Shown: positions 27,381 through 35,167, numbered from the stretch's first letter. The stretch is DNA of 64,000 nucleotides from an uncultured Dehalococcoidia bacterium (GCA_951813535.1 OX638345.1:4084608-4148607), one strand, 5' to 3'. The notes: generated by a model from the sequence alone, not told the origin. Numbers and translations are program-made.

Positions 27381-28832
27381 ATGAACGAAGCCACTCGACC
27401 CGATGCCGGGTCAAACAGCTCCGCGGTCTGCGGCTGGTGCGGTGCCGAAGGCCAGGAACCAGGGCAACCGTGCCGGGAGTGCGACCGTCCTGTCGCCAAC
27501 CTCCCCGAATGGGCGCAGGCTGATCCTCGCGGACGCCGTTGGTTCTCCCGGCGCCGCTTGATCCGCACCGCGGTGGTCGTGGTCGTCCTGTTCTTCCTGG
27601 CGTGGCTGTACTATCCCTTCTTCCCGAACCCGATCAAACTGCTGTTCAACTCGCCCAGCACCAAGCTCAGCTCGGCTTCACTGCCGGACCAATGGTCCAT
27701 GGTCGGACGGGACCTCCAGCTCACTCGTCACATCCCCACCGTGGACGCTCAGCCGCAAGGCAGGATTGTCTGGTCCCACGACTTAGGCACTCCGACCCGG
27801 GCCGCACCCATTGTGCACGAAGGCGTGCTGTACGTCGGCGCGTTTTTCAAGATCAGCGCCCTGGACGCATCGACGGGCGAGCAACTCTGGGAAGTGACCG
27901 TCCCCAGCCCGCTGGACCATTCGATAGCCATCGCCGGCGACCTGCTCTACGTGGGCCTGACCGACCACCGGGTCGTGGCCATTGATCTGAACACCAGGGA
28001 GTTTCGGTGGACCTACAAGACCGGAGGTCCGATCGCGTCGTCGCCGATTGTGGCAGACGGCATTGTCTACGTGGGATCGGGGGACAATGCGCTCAATGCG
28101 CTGGACGCAGCCAGCGGCGAGGCTTTGTGGCGGGAGGAGATAGTGGGCGAGGTCCGCTCGGCCCCAGCCGTCAGCGACGGGCACGTTTATGCCGCCGACA
28201 ACCTCGGCAACCTGTACGTATTCGAGGCCAGAACCGGGCAAAGCAAGTTGCGCTTCCGCACCGAGGGGACCACCAAAGCGTCCCCGGTGATCGCCAACGG
28301 GTTGGCGTATTTCCCGTCCGGAGGACAGGTGCACGCCGTGGATGCTGACGCCCGGGAGATCGCCGGCGAATACCAGTTCAAGCTGGTCTGGAAGCAGTTC
28401 TGGGACTGGAAGCTGCCGGGCGTGCCGCAGCCGCCGGCGCAAAAGGGCAGGATGTGGCTGTTCGATCCCGATTTCGCGTTCGATCGCGCCACCGGGCGCT
28501 GGTCCACGACGGGCCTCGTATCAACGCCATCGGTCGCGCCCGATGCGATGTATGCGGGGAGTTTTAAAGGCGGCTTCTACGGGGCTGACGCGATCTCCGG
28601 CACGGAGACGTGGCGGTTCGAGGCCGACGGCGCCGTATTCGGGTCGCCGGTGGTGGTCGGAGACCGGGTCTACTTCGGGACCGACGCCGGCAGCCTCTAC
28701 GCGCTGCGTCGATCCGACGGTGAGTTTATCTGGAACCTCCCCTTTGGAGCCCCCATCGAGATATCCCCGGTATTCGCCGGTGATCGGCTCTACGTCAGGA
28801 CCAACGACGGCGTGCTGCACGCCATCGAGTGA
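27381..28832 (+). CDS. Membrane-anchored PQQ-like beta-propeller protein with N-terminal zinc ribbon
   Basis: 483 residues. The N-terminus has a zinc-ribbon-like CGWC...CREC (Cys17, 20, 31, 34), then a basic stretch R-R-R-L and one membrane helix (about 63-80). The rest is a PQQ-like propeller: repeated G-x-V-Y-V-G-S-x-D-x-x-x-x-A-L-D-A units, e.g. V-L-Y-V-G-A-F-F-K-I-S-A-L-D-A and I-V-Y-V-G-S-G-D-N-A-L-N-A-L-D-A. No enzyme active site is evident. These proteins resemble outer-membrane-assembly-factor-like propellers (BamB/YncE type), but a specific partner is unknown. The zinc ribbon on the cytoplasmic side is an uncommon addition. Confidence 0.78.
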   Translation: MNEATRPDAGSNSSAVCGWCGAEGQEPGQPCRECDRPVANLPEWAQADPRGRRWFSRRRLIRTAVVVVVLFFLAWLYYPFFPNPIKLLFNSPSTKLSSASLPDQWSMVGRDLQLTRHIPTVDAQPQGRIVWSHDLGTPTRAAPIVHEGVLYVGAFFKISALDASTGEQLWEVTVPSPLDHSIAIAGDLLYVGLTDHRVVAIDLNTREFRWTYKTGGPIASSPIVADGIVYVGSGDNALNALDAASGEALWREEIVGEVRSAPAVSDGHVYAADNLGNLYVFEARTGQSKLRFRTEGTTKASPVIANGLAYFPSGGQVHAVDADAREIAGEYQFKLVWKQFWDWKLPGVPQPPAQKGRMWLFDPDFAFDRATGRWSTTGLVSTPSVAPDAMYAGSFKGGFYGADAISGTETWRFEADGAVFGSPVVVGDRVYFGTDAGSLYALRRSDGEFIWNLPFGAPIEISPVFAGDRLYVRTNDGVLHAIE

Positions 28833-28904
28833 CGGGCGCCAACGCACCCACTCAACCCCGACGCAGCCTTCGCTTCTGGTGTCAGCCACGCTGGCGACGG
28901 GTGG

Positions 28905-28936
28905 TTAATTGCCCTGTTTGTTAATTGCCCTCTTTG
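28905..28936. repeat. 16-base tandem duplication at the end of a GMC oxidoreductase gene
   Basis: TTAATTGCCCTGTTTG (28905-28920) is followed directly by TTAATTGCCCTCTTTG (28921-28936), one mismatch apart. The second unit contains the stop codon and last codons of the minus-strand GMC gene, so the first is a downstream duplicate of the gene end, most simply from replication slippage. Confidence 0.7.
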
Positions 28937-30450
28937 ATGAAGTCGGCCGCGCGCTCGGCCATCATGATGATGGTGGCGTTGGTGTTGGCCCGGACGATGT
29001 CCGGCATGATGGAGGCGTCCACCACCCGCAGGTTCTGCAATCCGTGCACTTTGCAATACTGGTCCACCACAGCCGTTGCATCCCCCTCGGGACCCATCTT
29101 GCAGGTGACTGAAGTGTGTCCGGCGATTCCCGCGTTCTGTTGCAGCCAGGAGTCCAGGGAAGCGTCGTCGGCCAGGTCCGCTTCGGTGGGCGACAGGCGC
29201 TCCGCCAGCAGATTCTTGAAAGCAGGATGCTCGAAAATCGCCACGGTACGGCGCACCGCATCGCGGAACCGATCCGTGTCCCGGGGATCAGAGAGGAACC
29301 GGAAGTCCAGGTCCGGCTGCACCGACACGTCAGCGGAGGTGAGGCTCAGCAGACCCTCGCTGTAGGGGTATTCCAGCCGGCATCCGACCCGGATGTTGGG
29401 CGCTTCCCGGCTCTCCGGATACGATGTCGTCGGCTGGACCTGGATGTCATTGCGGGCAGACGATCCCTCGGCGGTGAACCGCAGCCCCACCTGGTTGCGC
29501 GGCGCGTCGGGCGCAAGGTGATGTTCGGGTTGGGAGCGGAACACGATGGACACCGACGGGTGGTTTTTCATGCTCCGGCCCACGCCGGGCAGGTCGTGGA
29601 CCGGCTCGATGCCCAACGGGCGTAACTGTTCGGACGCGCCAACTCCCGACAGCAGCAGCAATTGCGGCGAGGCAATCGCTCCGGCGCTGAGAATGATCTC
29701 GTCCCCTTCGACGACGAACACGTCACCACCGCTCTCGACCTCCACTCCGGTGGCCTGCTTGCCATCAAACACGATGCGCCGCACCGTCACGTTGGCGCGG
29801 ATGGTCAGGTTGAGGCGGTGGCGGCAGGCGTCCAGGTAGGTGATGGCGGTGCTCATCCGGACGCCGCCGGGGTTGTTCAGCGGCACCTGGCCCACGCCGG
29901 TAGTATCGGGGTGGTTCATGTCGGGGTCGTCGGGGAATCCGAGGTCCCGGCAAGCCTGGTAGAAGGCGGCGTGCAGGGGCAGCCAGTCCTCGCGGGCGTG
30001 CCGCCACACGGGTATCGGGCCGTCGGTTCCGTGGAAATCATCGTGGATGTCGGCGTCGGTTTCCAGCCTGCGGAAGTAGGGCAGCGTTTTCCGGTAGGCC
30101 CACTCGTCGTTGCCCGCCGTAGCCCAGCCGTCGAAGTCCTCGGGGGCTCCCCGCAGCAGGATCTGGTGGTTGATGGCGCTGCTCCCGCCGGTGACCTTGC
30201 CGCGGGCCACGTGCAACGACCGCGCTTGCTGAGCGGTGGACCTGCCGACCAACGACCAGTTGTGCGCTGCGCCCTCCTCGGACGCCGCCTGGTTCATGTC
30301 GTATTTCAACTGGTCGGGCAGTTGGTCCGGGCCGGGGTAATCGGGCCCGGCTTCCAGCAGCAGCACTGCTCGGCTGGGGTCTTCCGACAGCCGGTTGGCG
30401 AGGACGCAGCCGGCGGAGCCGGCGCCGATGATGATGACGTCGTATTTCAT
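28921..30450 (-). CDS. GMC-family FAD-dependent oxidoreductase (choline dehydrogenase-like)
   Basis: 509 residues. The N-terminal dinucleotide motif is IIIGAGSAGCVLANRL (6-21), followed by LLLEAGP. GMC signature regions are G-K-V-T-G-G-S-S-A-I-N near 83 and S-A-G-A-I-A-S-P-Q-L-L-L-L-S-G near 250. The active-site His is in NAGIAGHTSVTCKMG, and the ending is V-R-A-N-T-N-A-T-I-I-M-M-A-E-R-A. GMC enzymes oxidise alcohols such as choline, glucose or aryl alcohols. It lies 17 bases downstream of an amidohydrolase gene on the same strand, suggesting a two-gene transcript. Confidence 0.92.
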   Translation of the reverse strand: MKYDVIIIGAGSAGCVLANRLSEDPSRAVLLLEAGPDYPGPDQLPDQLKYDMNQAASEEGAAHNWSLVGRSTAQQARSLHVARGKVTGGSSAINHQILLRGAPEDFDGWATAGNDEWAYRKTLPYFRRLETDADIHDDFHGTDGPIPVWRHAREDWLPLHAAFYQACRDLGFPDDPDMNHPDTTGVGQVPLNNPGGVRMSTAITYLDACRHRLNLTIRANVTVRRIVFDGKQATGVEVESGGDVFVVEGDEIILSAGAIASPQLLLLSGVGASEQLRPLGIEPVHDLPGVGRSMKNHPSVSIVFRSQPEHHLAPDAPRNQVGLRFTAEGSSARNDIQVQPTTSYPESREAPNIRVGCRLEYPYSEGLLSLTSADVSVQPDLDFRFLSDPRDTDRFRDAVRRTVAIFEHPAFKNLLAERLSPTEADLADDASLDSWLQQNAGIAGHTSVTCKMGPEGDATAVVDQYCKVHGLQNLRVVDASIMPDIVRANTNATIIMMAERAADFIKEGN

Positions 30451-30467
30451 GCCGTTTCCCCCGCCCG

Positions 30468-31484
30468 TTACGTGTCGATGCGGTACACGCGAACCGCCGT
30501 GTCGTGAAGCAGGTTCGCCCGCTCGCTCGCGCTGTAGCTCCGGGAAAGCCGCTTGAAGGCGTTGTACATCACGTTGTACGAGAAGGAGACCTTGTCCGGC
30601 GGGAAGTTGCTCTCGAACATGCAGCGATCCGGGCCGAACTGCTCAATGCAATGACTCATCCACGGGGTCATGGCCTCGGCCAATTCCTCCGACCCGATGG
30701 GCACGGTCCGTGCGGGCCAGCCGAATCCCCAGCGCGGCATGCCCAACCCGCCCAGCTTGCACGTGACGTTGGGGCACTCCGCCACCGCGCGGATGCCGTC
30801 CCGCCAGGCCGGTATGACTTCGTCATCCTTGCCGGCGTAGATACCAGTGCGGCTGACTCCGCCCACGTGGTTGAGGATGATGGACACCTCGGGCACGGCC
30901 CGCGCGAACTCGGCAAGTTCGTGCAACTGGGGGAAGGACAGCATCACGTCCAGCGACAGACCCATGCGAGCCAGAACCCGGGCTCCGGTCCGGAAGGTCT
31001 CGTTGGCCATGATCCCCTGGGTTTCACGGTTTTCCAATGAGGGGTCCGGGCTCCACGTGACGTTGTGTCGGATGCCCCGGAACCGGTTTGGGCTCGCCGC
31101 CTGCAATGCTTCCAGCACGGCGGCCACGTTTTCCCCAAGCTTGAGGTCAGCGTGGCCCACGATTGCGGCCGCCGCTCTGGCCTCGCCGTAGGTGCCGCTG
31201 GCGCTGGCCGCCGCCAGCCCCTGCACGAATTCCACCTCGCCCACCGGCTGCATCTCCGCCGGTCCGTCGGCGCGATACATGGACCGCGCCTCGACGAAAA
31301 CGGTGGACCGGACGTTGTGCCCGGAATCGAGGTCGGCCATCAGCTCGTGGAGCAGGTAGCGCTGGTATGGGACGCTCTGCAAACGCCCGTCCCAGAAGTG
31401 GTGGTGCGGGTCTGACAACGGGATGTCGGGCTCGATCGGGTCTTCCTGGGTCAGGGCCAACCAATCTTCATTTCCAAAAGGCAC
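30468..31484 (-). CDS. Amidohydrolase family 2 (TIM-barrel hydrolase)
   Basis: 338 residues. The metal site H-H-H-F-W-D lies near 27-32, preceded by I-P-L-S-D-P. Later motifs are G-I-R-H-N-V, I-I-L-N-H-V-G-G near 200 and M-F-E-S-N-F-P-P-D near 290. This fits the amidohydrolase-2 group of lactonases and decarboxylases. A strong Shine-Dalgarno sequence (GGAGGGATCG) precedes the ATG on the minus strand. It is transcribed toward the GMC gene. The paralogue at 10.5-11.3 kb is shorter. Confidence 0.88.
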   Translation of the reverse strand: MPFGNEDWLALTQEDPIEPDIPLSDPHHHFWDGRLQSVPYQRYLLHELMADLDSGHNVRSTVFVEARSMYRADGPAEMQPVGEVEFVQGLAAASASGTYGEARAAAAIVGHADLKLGENVAAVLEALQAASPNRFRGIRHNVTWSPDPSLENRETQGIMANETFRTGARVLARMGLSLDVMLSFPQLHELAEFARAVPEVSIILNHVGGVSRTGIYAGKDDEVIPAWRDGIRAVAECPNVTCKLGGLGMPRWGFGWPARTVPIGSEELAEAMTPWMSHCIEQFGPDRCMFESNFPPDKVSFSYNVMYNAFKRLSRSYSASERANLLHDTAVRVYRIDT

Positions 31485-31558
31485 GTCGATCCCTCCAATT
31501 CCGGGTGATTCGGGCCAATGATACCACCGACGCGGAACGGCTCGGCGGCGCCCGTGCG

Positions 31559-31575
31559 TAAATCGTCAGAATCAG
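31559..31575. repeat. Left fragment of repeat family A interrupted by IS110 (copy A3, 5' part)
   Basis: The sequence ends in CGTCAGAATCAG, the outer part of the family A left arm, and then abruptly becomes the IS110 end CAACTGTCTG. Joined to 32827 onward it restores the arm as ...AGAATCAG then GATTTTCAAGAT, matching the reverse complement of the right arms of copies A1 and A2. Confidence 0.8.
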
Positions 31576-31598
31576 CAACTGTCTGTAAGGTCAAGGGG

Positions 31599-32540
31599 TT
31601 AGGCGGCAGCGGCAATAGGGTTTTGCCAGGGGGTGTGGGATTTGATGATGGCGTTGCAGATGGCGAGCAACTTGCGCATACACGCGGTGAGGGCGACCTT
31701 CTGGGCCTTGCCCGCGGCCAGCAGACGCTCATAACAGGCTCGGATGGCTGGGTTGCATCGGGTGGCCGCCAGGGTTGCCATGTACAAGGAGGCGCGCAAC
31801 TGGCGTCGGCCGCCCCACACGGAGCGTTTGCCACGCCATTGCCCGCTGTCCCGGTTGTAGGGGGCAACGCCAGCCAGGGCGGCGATTGCCTTGGGGCTGG
31901 CGTGTCCCAGTTCGGGCAGCTGGGCGATCAGTGTGGAGACCAGTACTGGTCCCACGCCGGGGATGGAGCGCAGCAGTTTGGCTCGGGCTTGCCAGACGGC
32001 GTGGTCTTGCAGCAGTGCGGCGATGTCCTGGTCCAGTTGGGCCACTTGCCTTCCCAACAGCGCCAGGTGGTCGTCAATCTGGGCGACCACCAGTTCCGAC
32101 GACACCTGCCGCCGCCGGTTGCGTTCCTGGGTCTGCATGGCGACCAACTGACGGCGCCGGGACACCCGGGACTGCAACTCCCGCTGGGCCGCGTCGGGCA
32201 GGGGACGTACCGGCGGACGCAGCGCGGCCCCGAACTGGGCCAGTGCCTGGGCGTCCAGCCGGTCGGTCTTGGCCAGACGTCCCGTAGCCCGGGCGAACTC
32301 CCGCACCTGACGGGGATTGACCACCACTGCGGGCAGTCCGGCGGCGCCCAACTCCGCCACCAGCCGGGTTTCCAATCCCCCGGTGGCCTCTACGATGACC
32401 CGATGGGGCCGCAGCGGGACCAACTCCGCCACCAGCTCGCTCAGGCTGGCATCGGTGTACTCCACACGCCAGGCCCGGTCTGCCGGAAACGCCCAACAAT
32501 CCAGGCAAGCTTTGGACACGTCAATGCCGATGATTGTCAT
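31599..32540 (-). CDS. IS110-family transposase (DEDD N-terminal, serine-recombinase-like C-terminal)
   Basis: 313 residues from the ATG at 32540 (M-T-I-I-G-I-D-V-S-K). The N-terminal RuvC-like DEDD domain (DEDD_Tnp_IS110) shows G-I-D-V-S-K, V-I-V-E-A-T-G-G-L-E and K-T-D-R-L-D-A. The C-terminal Transposase_20 domain has S-I-P-G-V-G-P-V and the G-V-A-P-Y-N-R-D-S-G-Q segment with the catalytic Ser, then K-R-S-V-W-G-G-R. It is full length, so likely active. An in-frame upstream extension adds five M-T-T-G-T-type repeats encoded by tandem 15-base units, each carrying an ATG; the true start may be any of them. Confidence 0.93.
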   Translation of the reverse strand: MTIIGIDVSKACLDCWAFPADRAWRVEYTDASLSELVAELVPLRPHRVIVEATGGLETRLVAELGAAGLPAVVVNPRQVREFARATGRLAKTDRLDAQALAQFGAALRPPVRPLPDAAQRELQSRVSRRRQLVAMQTQERNRRRQVSSELVVAQIDDHLALLGRQVAQLDQDIAALLQDHAVWQARAKLLRSIPGVGPVLVSTLIAQLPELGHASPKAIAALAGVAPYNRDSGQWRGKRSVWGGRRQLRASLYMATLAATRCNPAIRACYERLLAAGKAQKVALTACMRKLLAICNAIIKSHTPWQNPIAAAA

Positions 32541-32612
32541 TGTCCCAGTGATCATTGTCCCAGTGGTCATTGTCCCAGTGGTCATTGTCCCAGTGGTCAT
32601 TGTCCCAGTGGT
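32538..32612. repeat. Five tandem 15-base repeats at the start of the IS110 transposase
   Basis: The unit CATTGTCCCAGTGGT repeats five times (the first has GAT for GGT at its end). Read on the transposase strand each unit is ATG-ACC-ACT-GGG-ACA, giving five consecutive in-frame start codons. The array sits between the bridge RNA and the conserved transposase start. Confidence 0.9.
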
Positions 32613-32659
32613 CATGATGTTTTACACTCCCCGTACCTTTGGTTTGGCGTAGCCGGCCA

Positions 32660-32810
32660 TTCCCGGACTACCCTGCCTTGCAATACGGGGTCTGGTCAGT
32701 CAGCCCCTCACAACTGTTCGGGTTAGCCAAGGGTGAACGACGCGGCGACCTTGCTGATTCACGGCTTCGCACAGCGAGCCCCAGGATTAACGGTCTGCCG
32801 CGTCGTTGGC
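32660..32810 (-). ncRNA. IS110 bridge RNA with target-binding and donor-binding loops
   Basis: On the minus strand two stem-loops with internal loops can be folded. Target-binding loop (32738-32805): a 13-base-pair outer stem with one bulged A, then a left guide AATCCTG (32782-32788), an apical hairpin GGCTCGC/GCGAAGCC and a right guide GAATCAG (32754-32760). The guides match the interrupted target AATC-CT-GATTC over 11 bases. Donor-binding loop (32668-32726): stem CTAACCC/GGGTAG with one bulge, left guide ACAGTTG (32711-32717) identical to the element's 3' end, apical hairpin GGGGCTG/CAGACCCC, and right guide TGCAAG (32677-32682), pairing with the 5' end CTTGTA with one G-T wobble. The exact RNA ends are not determined. 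Confidence 0.8.
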
Positions 32811-32826
32811 TTCTTCAAGATACAAG

Positions 32827-32943
32827 GATTTTCAAGATCGGGGGATTTTGGGGATTATCAGGATTGGGACCGTTCGGTGACGGAGCTCTCCCACTCCTGC
32901 CCAATCATAAAATCCCGCAAATCCTGATTCTGACGTTCCCCCG
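32827..32943. repeat. Right part of repeat family A interrupted by IS110 (copy A3, 3' part)
   Basis: GATTTTCAAGATCGGGGGAT continues the left arm broken at 31575, and the right arm ending ATCCTGATTCTGACGTTCCC (near 32921-32940) is its inverted partner. AATCCTGATTC at 32920-32930 is another intact match to the bridge-RNA target. No ORF is present. Confidence 0.8.
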
Positions 32944-32975
32944 TCGCAAACCCGGTTCGTGCGAGCACGACGACG

Positions 32976-33806
32976 CTAGCGACGGTCCTCTTCCTCGGCG
33001 TCGTCCGCGTTCAACCGCTCTTCCAGTCGCTTCAGCGTCTCCTGCGTCGCCCGCAATTCGCGCACCAGGTCCTGGCGGGAGACCGGCTCGAGCCCTTCTT
33101 GCAGATTGCCTCGCTTCGTCTCGTCCAAACTGTTGATGATGATCGCGATGAACAGATTGATCACCACGAACGTTCCCACCACCACGAAGCTGACGAAATA
33201 AACCCACGCGAGGGGATGCTTCTGCATCGCTGTGTCCATCACCTCGGTCCATCCGTCCAGCGTGATGATGTTGAACAGGGTGAGGAGCGAAATCGCCAGG
33301 CTCCCCCAGTGTTCCGGATCGTGAGCGTGGAAGAGATGGAAACCCATGATGGCATAGATGTAAACCACGATGCTCATCAGCATGATCACGTGGCCCACAC
33401 TGGGTATGGAACGCACCAGAGCGGCCACGATGAGCCGCAGATCCCGAATGGCCGAGATCAGGCGCACCACGCGGAGCAGGCGCGCCAACCGGGCGATCAT
33501 CGCAAATTGGCCGGTGGCCGGTATCAGCGCAAAGACGATCACCAGGAAGTCGAAGATGTTCCAGCCGTCCCGGAAATACCCCTGCATGCGCGGCCACAGC
33601 GCCAGCATCTTGAGGAGCGCTTCCACGATGAACACCCCAAGGGCGATCTGATTGCCCAGTTCCAGCAAGTGACCGTATGGCCCGGCGATGGCGGCCAGGG
33701 TCTCCAACCCCAGCAGGATACCGTTGGCGATGATGACGGCGATGATGAAATATTCGAACCAGTCGGCGTTGACCAGGCCGGCGGAGAGTTTGACCAATTG
33801 TTTCAT
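32976..33806 (-). CDS. Single-domain voltage-gated cation channel (NaChBac/BacNav-like)
   Basis: 276 residues, one six-helix ion-channel domain. S4 has regularly spaced arginines in RLARLLRVVRLISAIRDLRL (about 106-125). The pore loop is F-N-I-I-T-L-D-G-W-T-E (178-188). The filter TLDGW differs from TLESW of bacterial sodium channels; the acidic Asp184 replaces the key Glu. A C-terminal coiled coil (about 245-270) follows S6, as in BacNav tetramers. The ATG at 33806 gives the usual short N-terminus; an upstream GTG at 33836 would add ten residues. It is monocistronic. Confidence 0.9.
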   Translation of the reverse strand: MKQLVKLSAGLVNADWFEYFIIAVIIANGILLGLETLAAIAGPYGHLLELGNQIALGVFIVEALLKMLALWPRMQGYFRDGWNIFDFLVIVFALIPATGQFAMIARLARLLRVVRLISAIRDLRLIVAALVRSIPSVGHVIMLMSIVVYIYAIMGFHLFHAHDPEHWGSLAISLLTLFNIITLDGWTEVMDTAMQKHPLAWVYFVSFVVVGTFVVINLFIAIIINSLDETKRGNLQEGLEPVSRQDLVRELRATQETLKRLEERLNADDAEEEDRR

Positions 33807-34072
33807 GGAACCGCGCTGCAGCGTTGAAAGTCGCACACATTTTACGGCAGTTCACCCCCCGCTCCCCGTCTGGAACGGGAGATCATTTAACGCAGACTGC
33901 CAGCGAGAGCCACACGGATCCGCTGCGGATGGGCGACCGGACCAATGCTCGTGCGTGCCGGCCCGGTCAGGAGTCGAAACGACCTTCCGCCGGGCATCGG
34001 TTGGCAGCAGAACGCAAGATGCGGGTATGGCGCAAAGACGCCAGGATAGTCCCAGGCGAACGCTCAAACACG

Positions 34073-34603
34073 TCAGCCGGCCGGCAATTGCGGCTCTCCG
34101 TCTTCGATCCTCAGCACGTACCGGTAGTCGTAGCCCAATGCGCGAACGCGCTCGCCGCCGTCTCCCCGGTCGAACACGGCAATAACCTGCCTGACCACGG
34201 ACCCGGCGTCCTCAACGGCCCGAATGCACTTGATGAGCGAATCGCCCGTGTAGCACGTGTCGTCCACAATGGCCACCTGGGGTTCGAGGTTCCCTTCGAT
34301 CCGGTTGAGCATCCCGTAGCTTTTGGCTTCGGGTCGCACGTAGAACCCGGCGCGCGGCACGCCGGACTGGTGCACCACCGCCGTCACCACGGGGATCGCC
34401 GCCGTGGCCGGCCCGCCCACGCAGCGGATGTCATCGGCAAGCATGTCGCCAATGATGCGGCCAGCCAGGATGCTGCCCTCTGGGCTGAGCATGAATGCGC
34501 GCCCGTTGACGTACCAATCTGTGGTCTGATCGTCCTCCAGGATAAAGCGCCCATGATGTATGTGCGGGCGCACCAGTTCGGCCATGGCTTGCAGGTTATC
34601 CAT
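34073..34603 (-). CDS. pyrE: Orotate phosphoribosyltransferase-like protein
   Basis: 176 residues. The PRPP-binding signature V-A-I-V-D-D-T-C-Y-T-G-D-S-L lies near 114-127, and the phosphoribosyltransferase core has D-D-I-R-C-V-G-G-P-A-T-A-A-I-P-V near 58-73. The G-R-F-I-L-E-D-D-Q-T-T-D-W-Y-V-N segment is like the OPRTase N-terminus (G-x-F-x-L-x-S-G), although Ser-Gly is changed. It catalyses orotate plus PRPP to OMP in pyrimidine synthesis. The ATG at 34603 was preferred to the TTG at 34609. No other pyr gene is adjacent. The divergent N-terminal motif leaves a small chance of another orotate-like substrate. Confidence 0.82.
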   Translation of the reverse strand: MDNLQAMAELVRPHIHHGRFILEDDQTTDWYVNGRAFMLSPEGSILAGRIIGDMLADDIRCVGGPATAAIPVVTAVVHQSGVPRAGFYVRPEAKSYGMLNRIEGNLEPQVAIVDDTCYTGDSLIKCIRAVEDAGSVVRQVIAVFDRGDGGERVRALGYDYRYVLRIEDGEPQLPAG

Positions 34604-35167
34604 AATCAAGAAAGAACACGCGAACTATGTCTCGTTATCCCCATCGCAGCCCCGGGTTGGCGACGCCGGACCAGGACTACTCCGTCTCCCATGAGGACGC
34701 GACCGGTTTATTGTAAACGATCCGAAACGGATCCGGGAGCCGAGTGTCGCGTTGGGCGGATACACAGAGTTTCGTAAATTCGTCATATACCGATTTTATT
34801 ATAGTTACATAACCGATTTTTGTGAGATACTCGCCGCGCGTATAGCTCACGCTAGGCTCACCCTCTCCCCGCAGCGCAGCAGCCCCGGACGGACACTGGT
34901 CGCAGCGTCGACGATCGCGTCACGAACTGGTGCCGTAGTGTCATCGGGTTGCGTTACCCGCGCGTAGCGTCAACGCAATATGTCCGTAACGATCATTTGA
35001 TTTTCATAAATTATGTGGTACGATGCGGCGTCGCAAGCGGTTACTCCGCGACACACTAATCACCAACCAAGTACAGACACCCGTTCTCTGATCCAGCGAT
35101 TTGTGTGGTGTCGGGCCGTCCGTGTACCCGGCGAAACCCGTCCGCACAATAACCCCATGGGACCATC
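34604..35167. other. 564-base AT-richer intergenic region upstream of the sensor-regulator gene
   Basis: No convincing ORF. The part from about 34760 to 35030 is clearly richer in A and T than its surroundings. It contains a short perfect inverted repeat GATCCG-AAA-CGGATC near 34719-34733, two copies of ACCGATTTT near 34790 and 34812, and a promoter candidate at 34997-35024. It separates pyrE (minus) from the divergent sensor gene (plus). Confidence 0.5.
34997..35024 (+). promoter_or_regulatory. Candidate sigma-70 promoter of the sensor-regulator gene
   Basis: TTGATT (34997-35002), 16-base spacer, TACGAT (35019-35024), in an AT-rich setting 144 bases before the start codon. Reasonable match; unsupported otherwise. 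Confidence 0.45.

Larger units (their letters stand above)
31576..32824 (-). mobile_element. IS110-family insertion sequence with CT core dinucleotides at both ends
   Basis: About 1249 bases. The ends are deduced by comparison with uninterrupted family A repeats: on the transposase strand the intact target AAATC-CT-GATTCTG is split into AAATC-CT-element and element-CT-GATTCTG (plus-strand AG at 31574-31575 and 32825-32826). There are no terminal inverted repeats, as expected for IS110. The transposase gene occupies 31599-32540, leaving only 23 bases at its 3' end and about 210 noncoding bases at its 5' end. That places the element in the IS110 group whose bridge RNA lies upstream of the transposase. 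Confidence 0.85.

Noticed and set aside
32538-32612. Possible CRISPR array (five short repeats)
   Set aside because: Units are contiguous 15-base tandem copies without spacers and lie inside a transposase reading frame.
34604-35167. AT-rich stretch considered as a replication origin or prophage edge
   Set aside because: No DnaA boxes, iterons, integrase or att-like repeats were seen; a long promoter region is the simplest reading.
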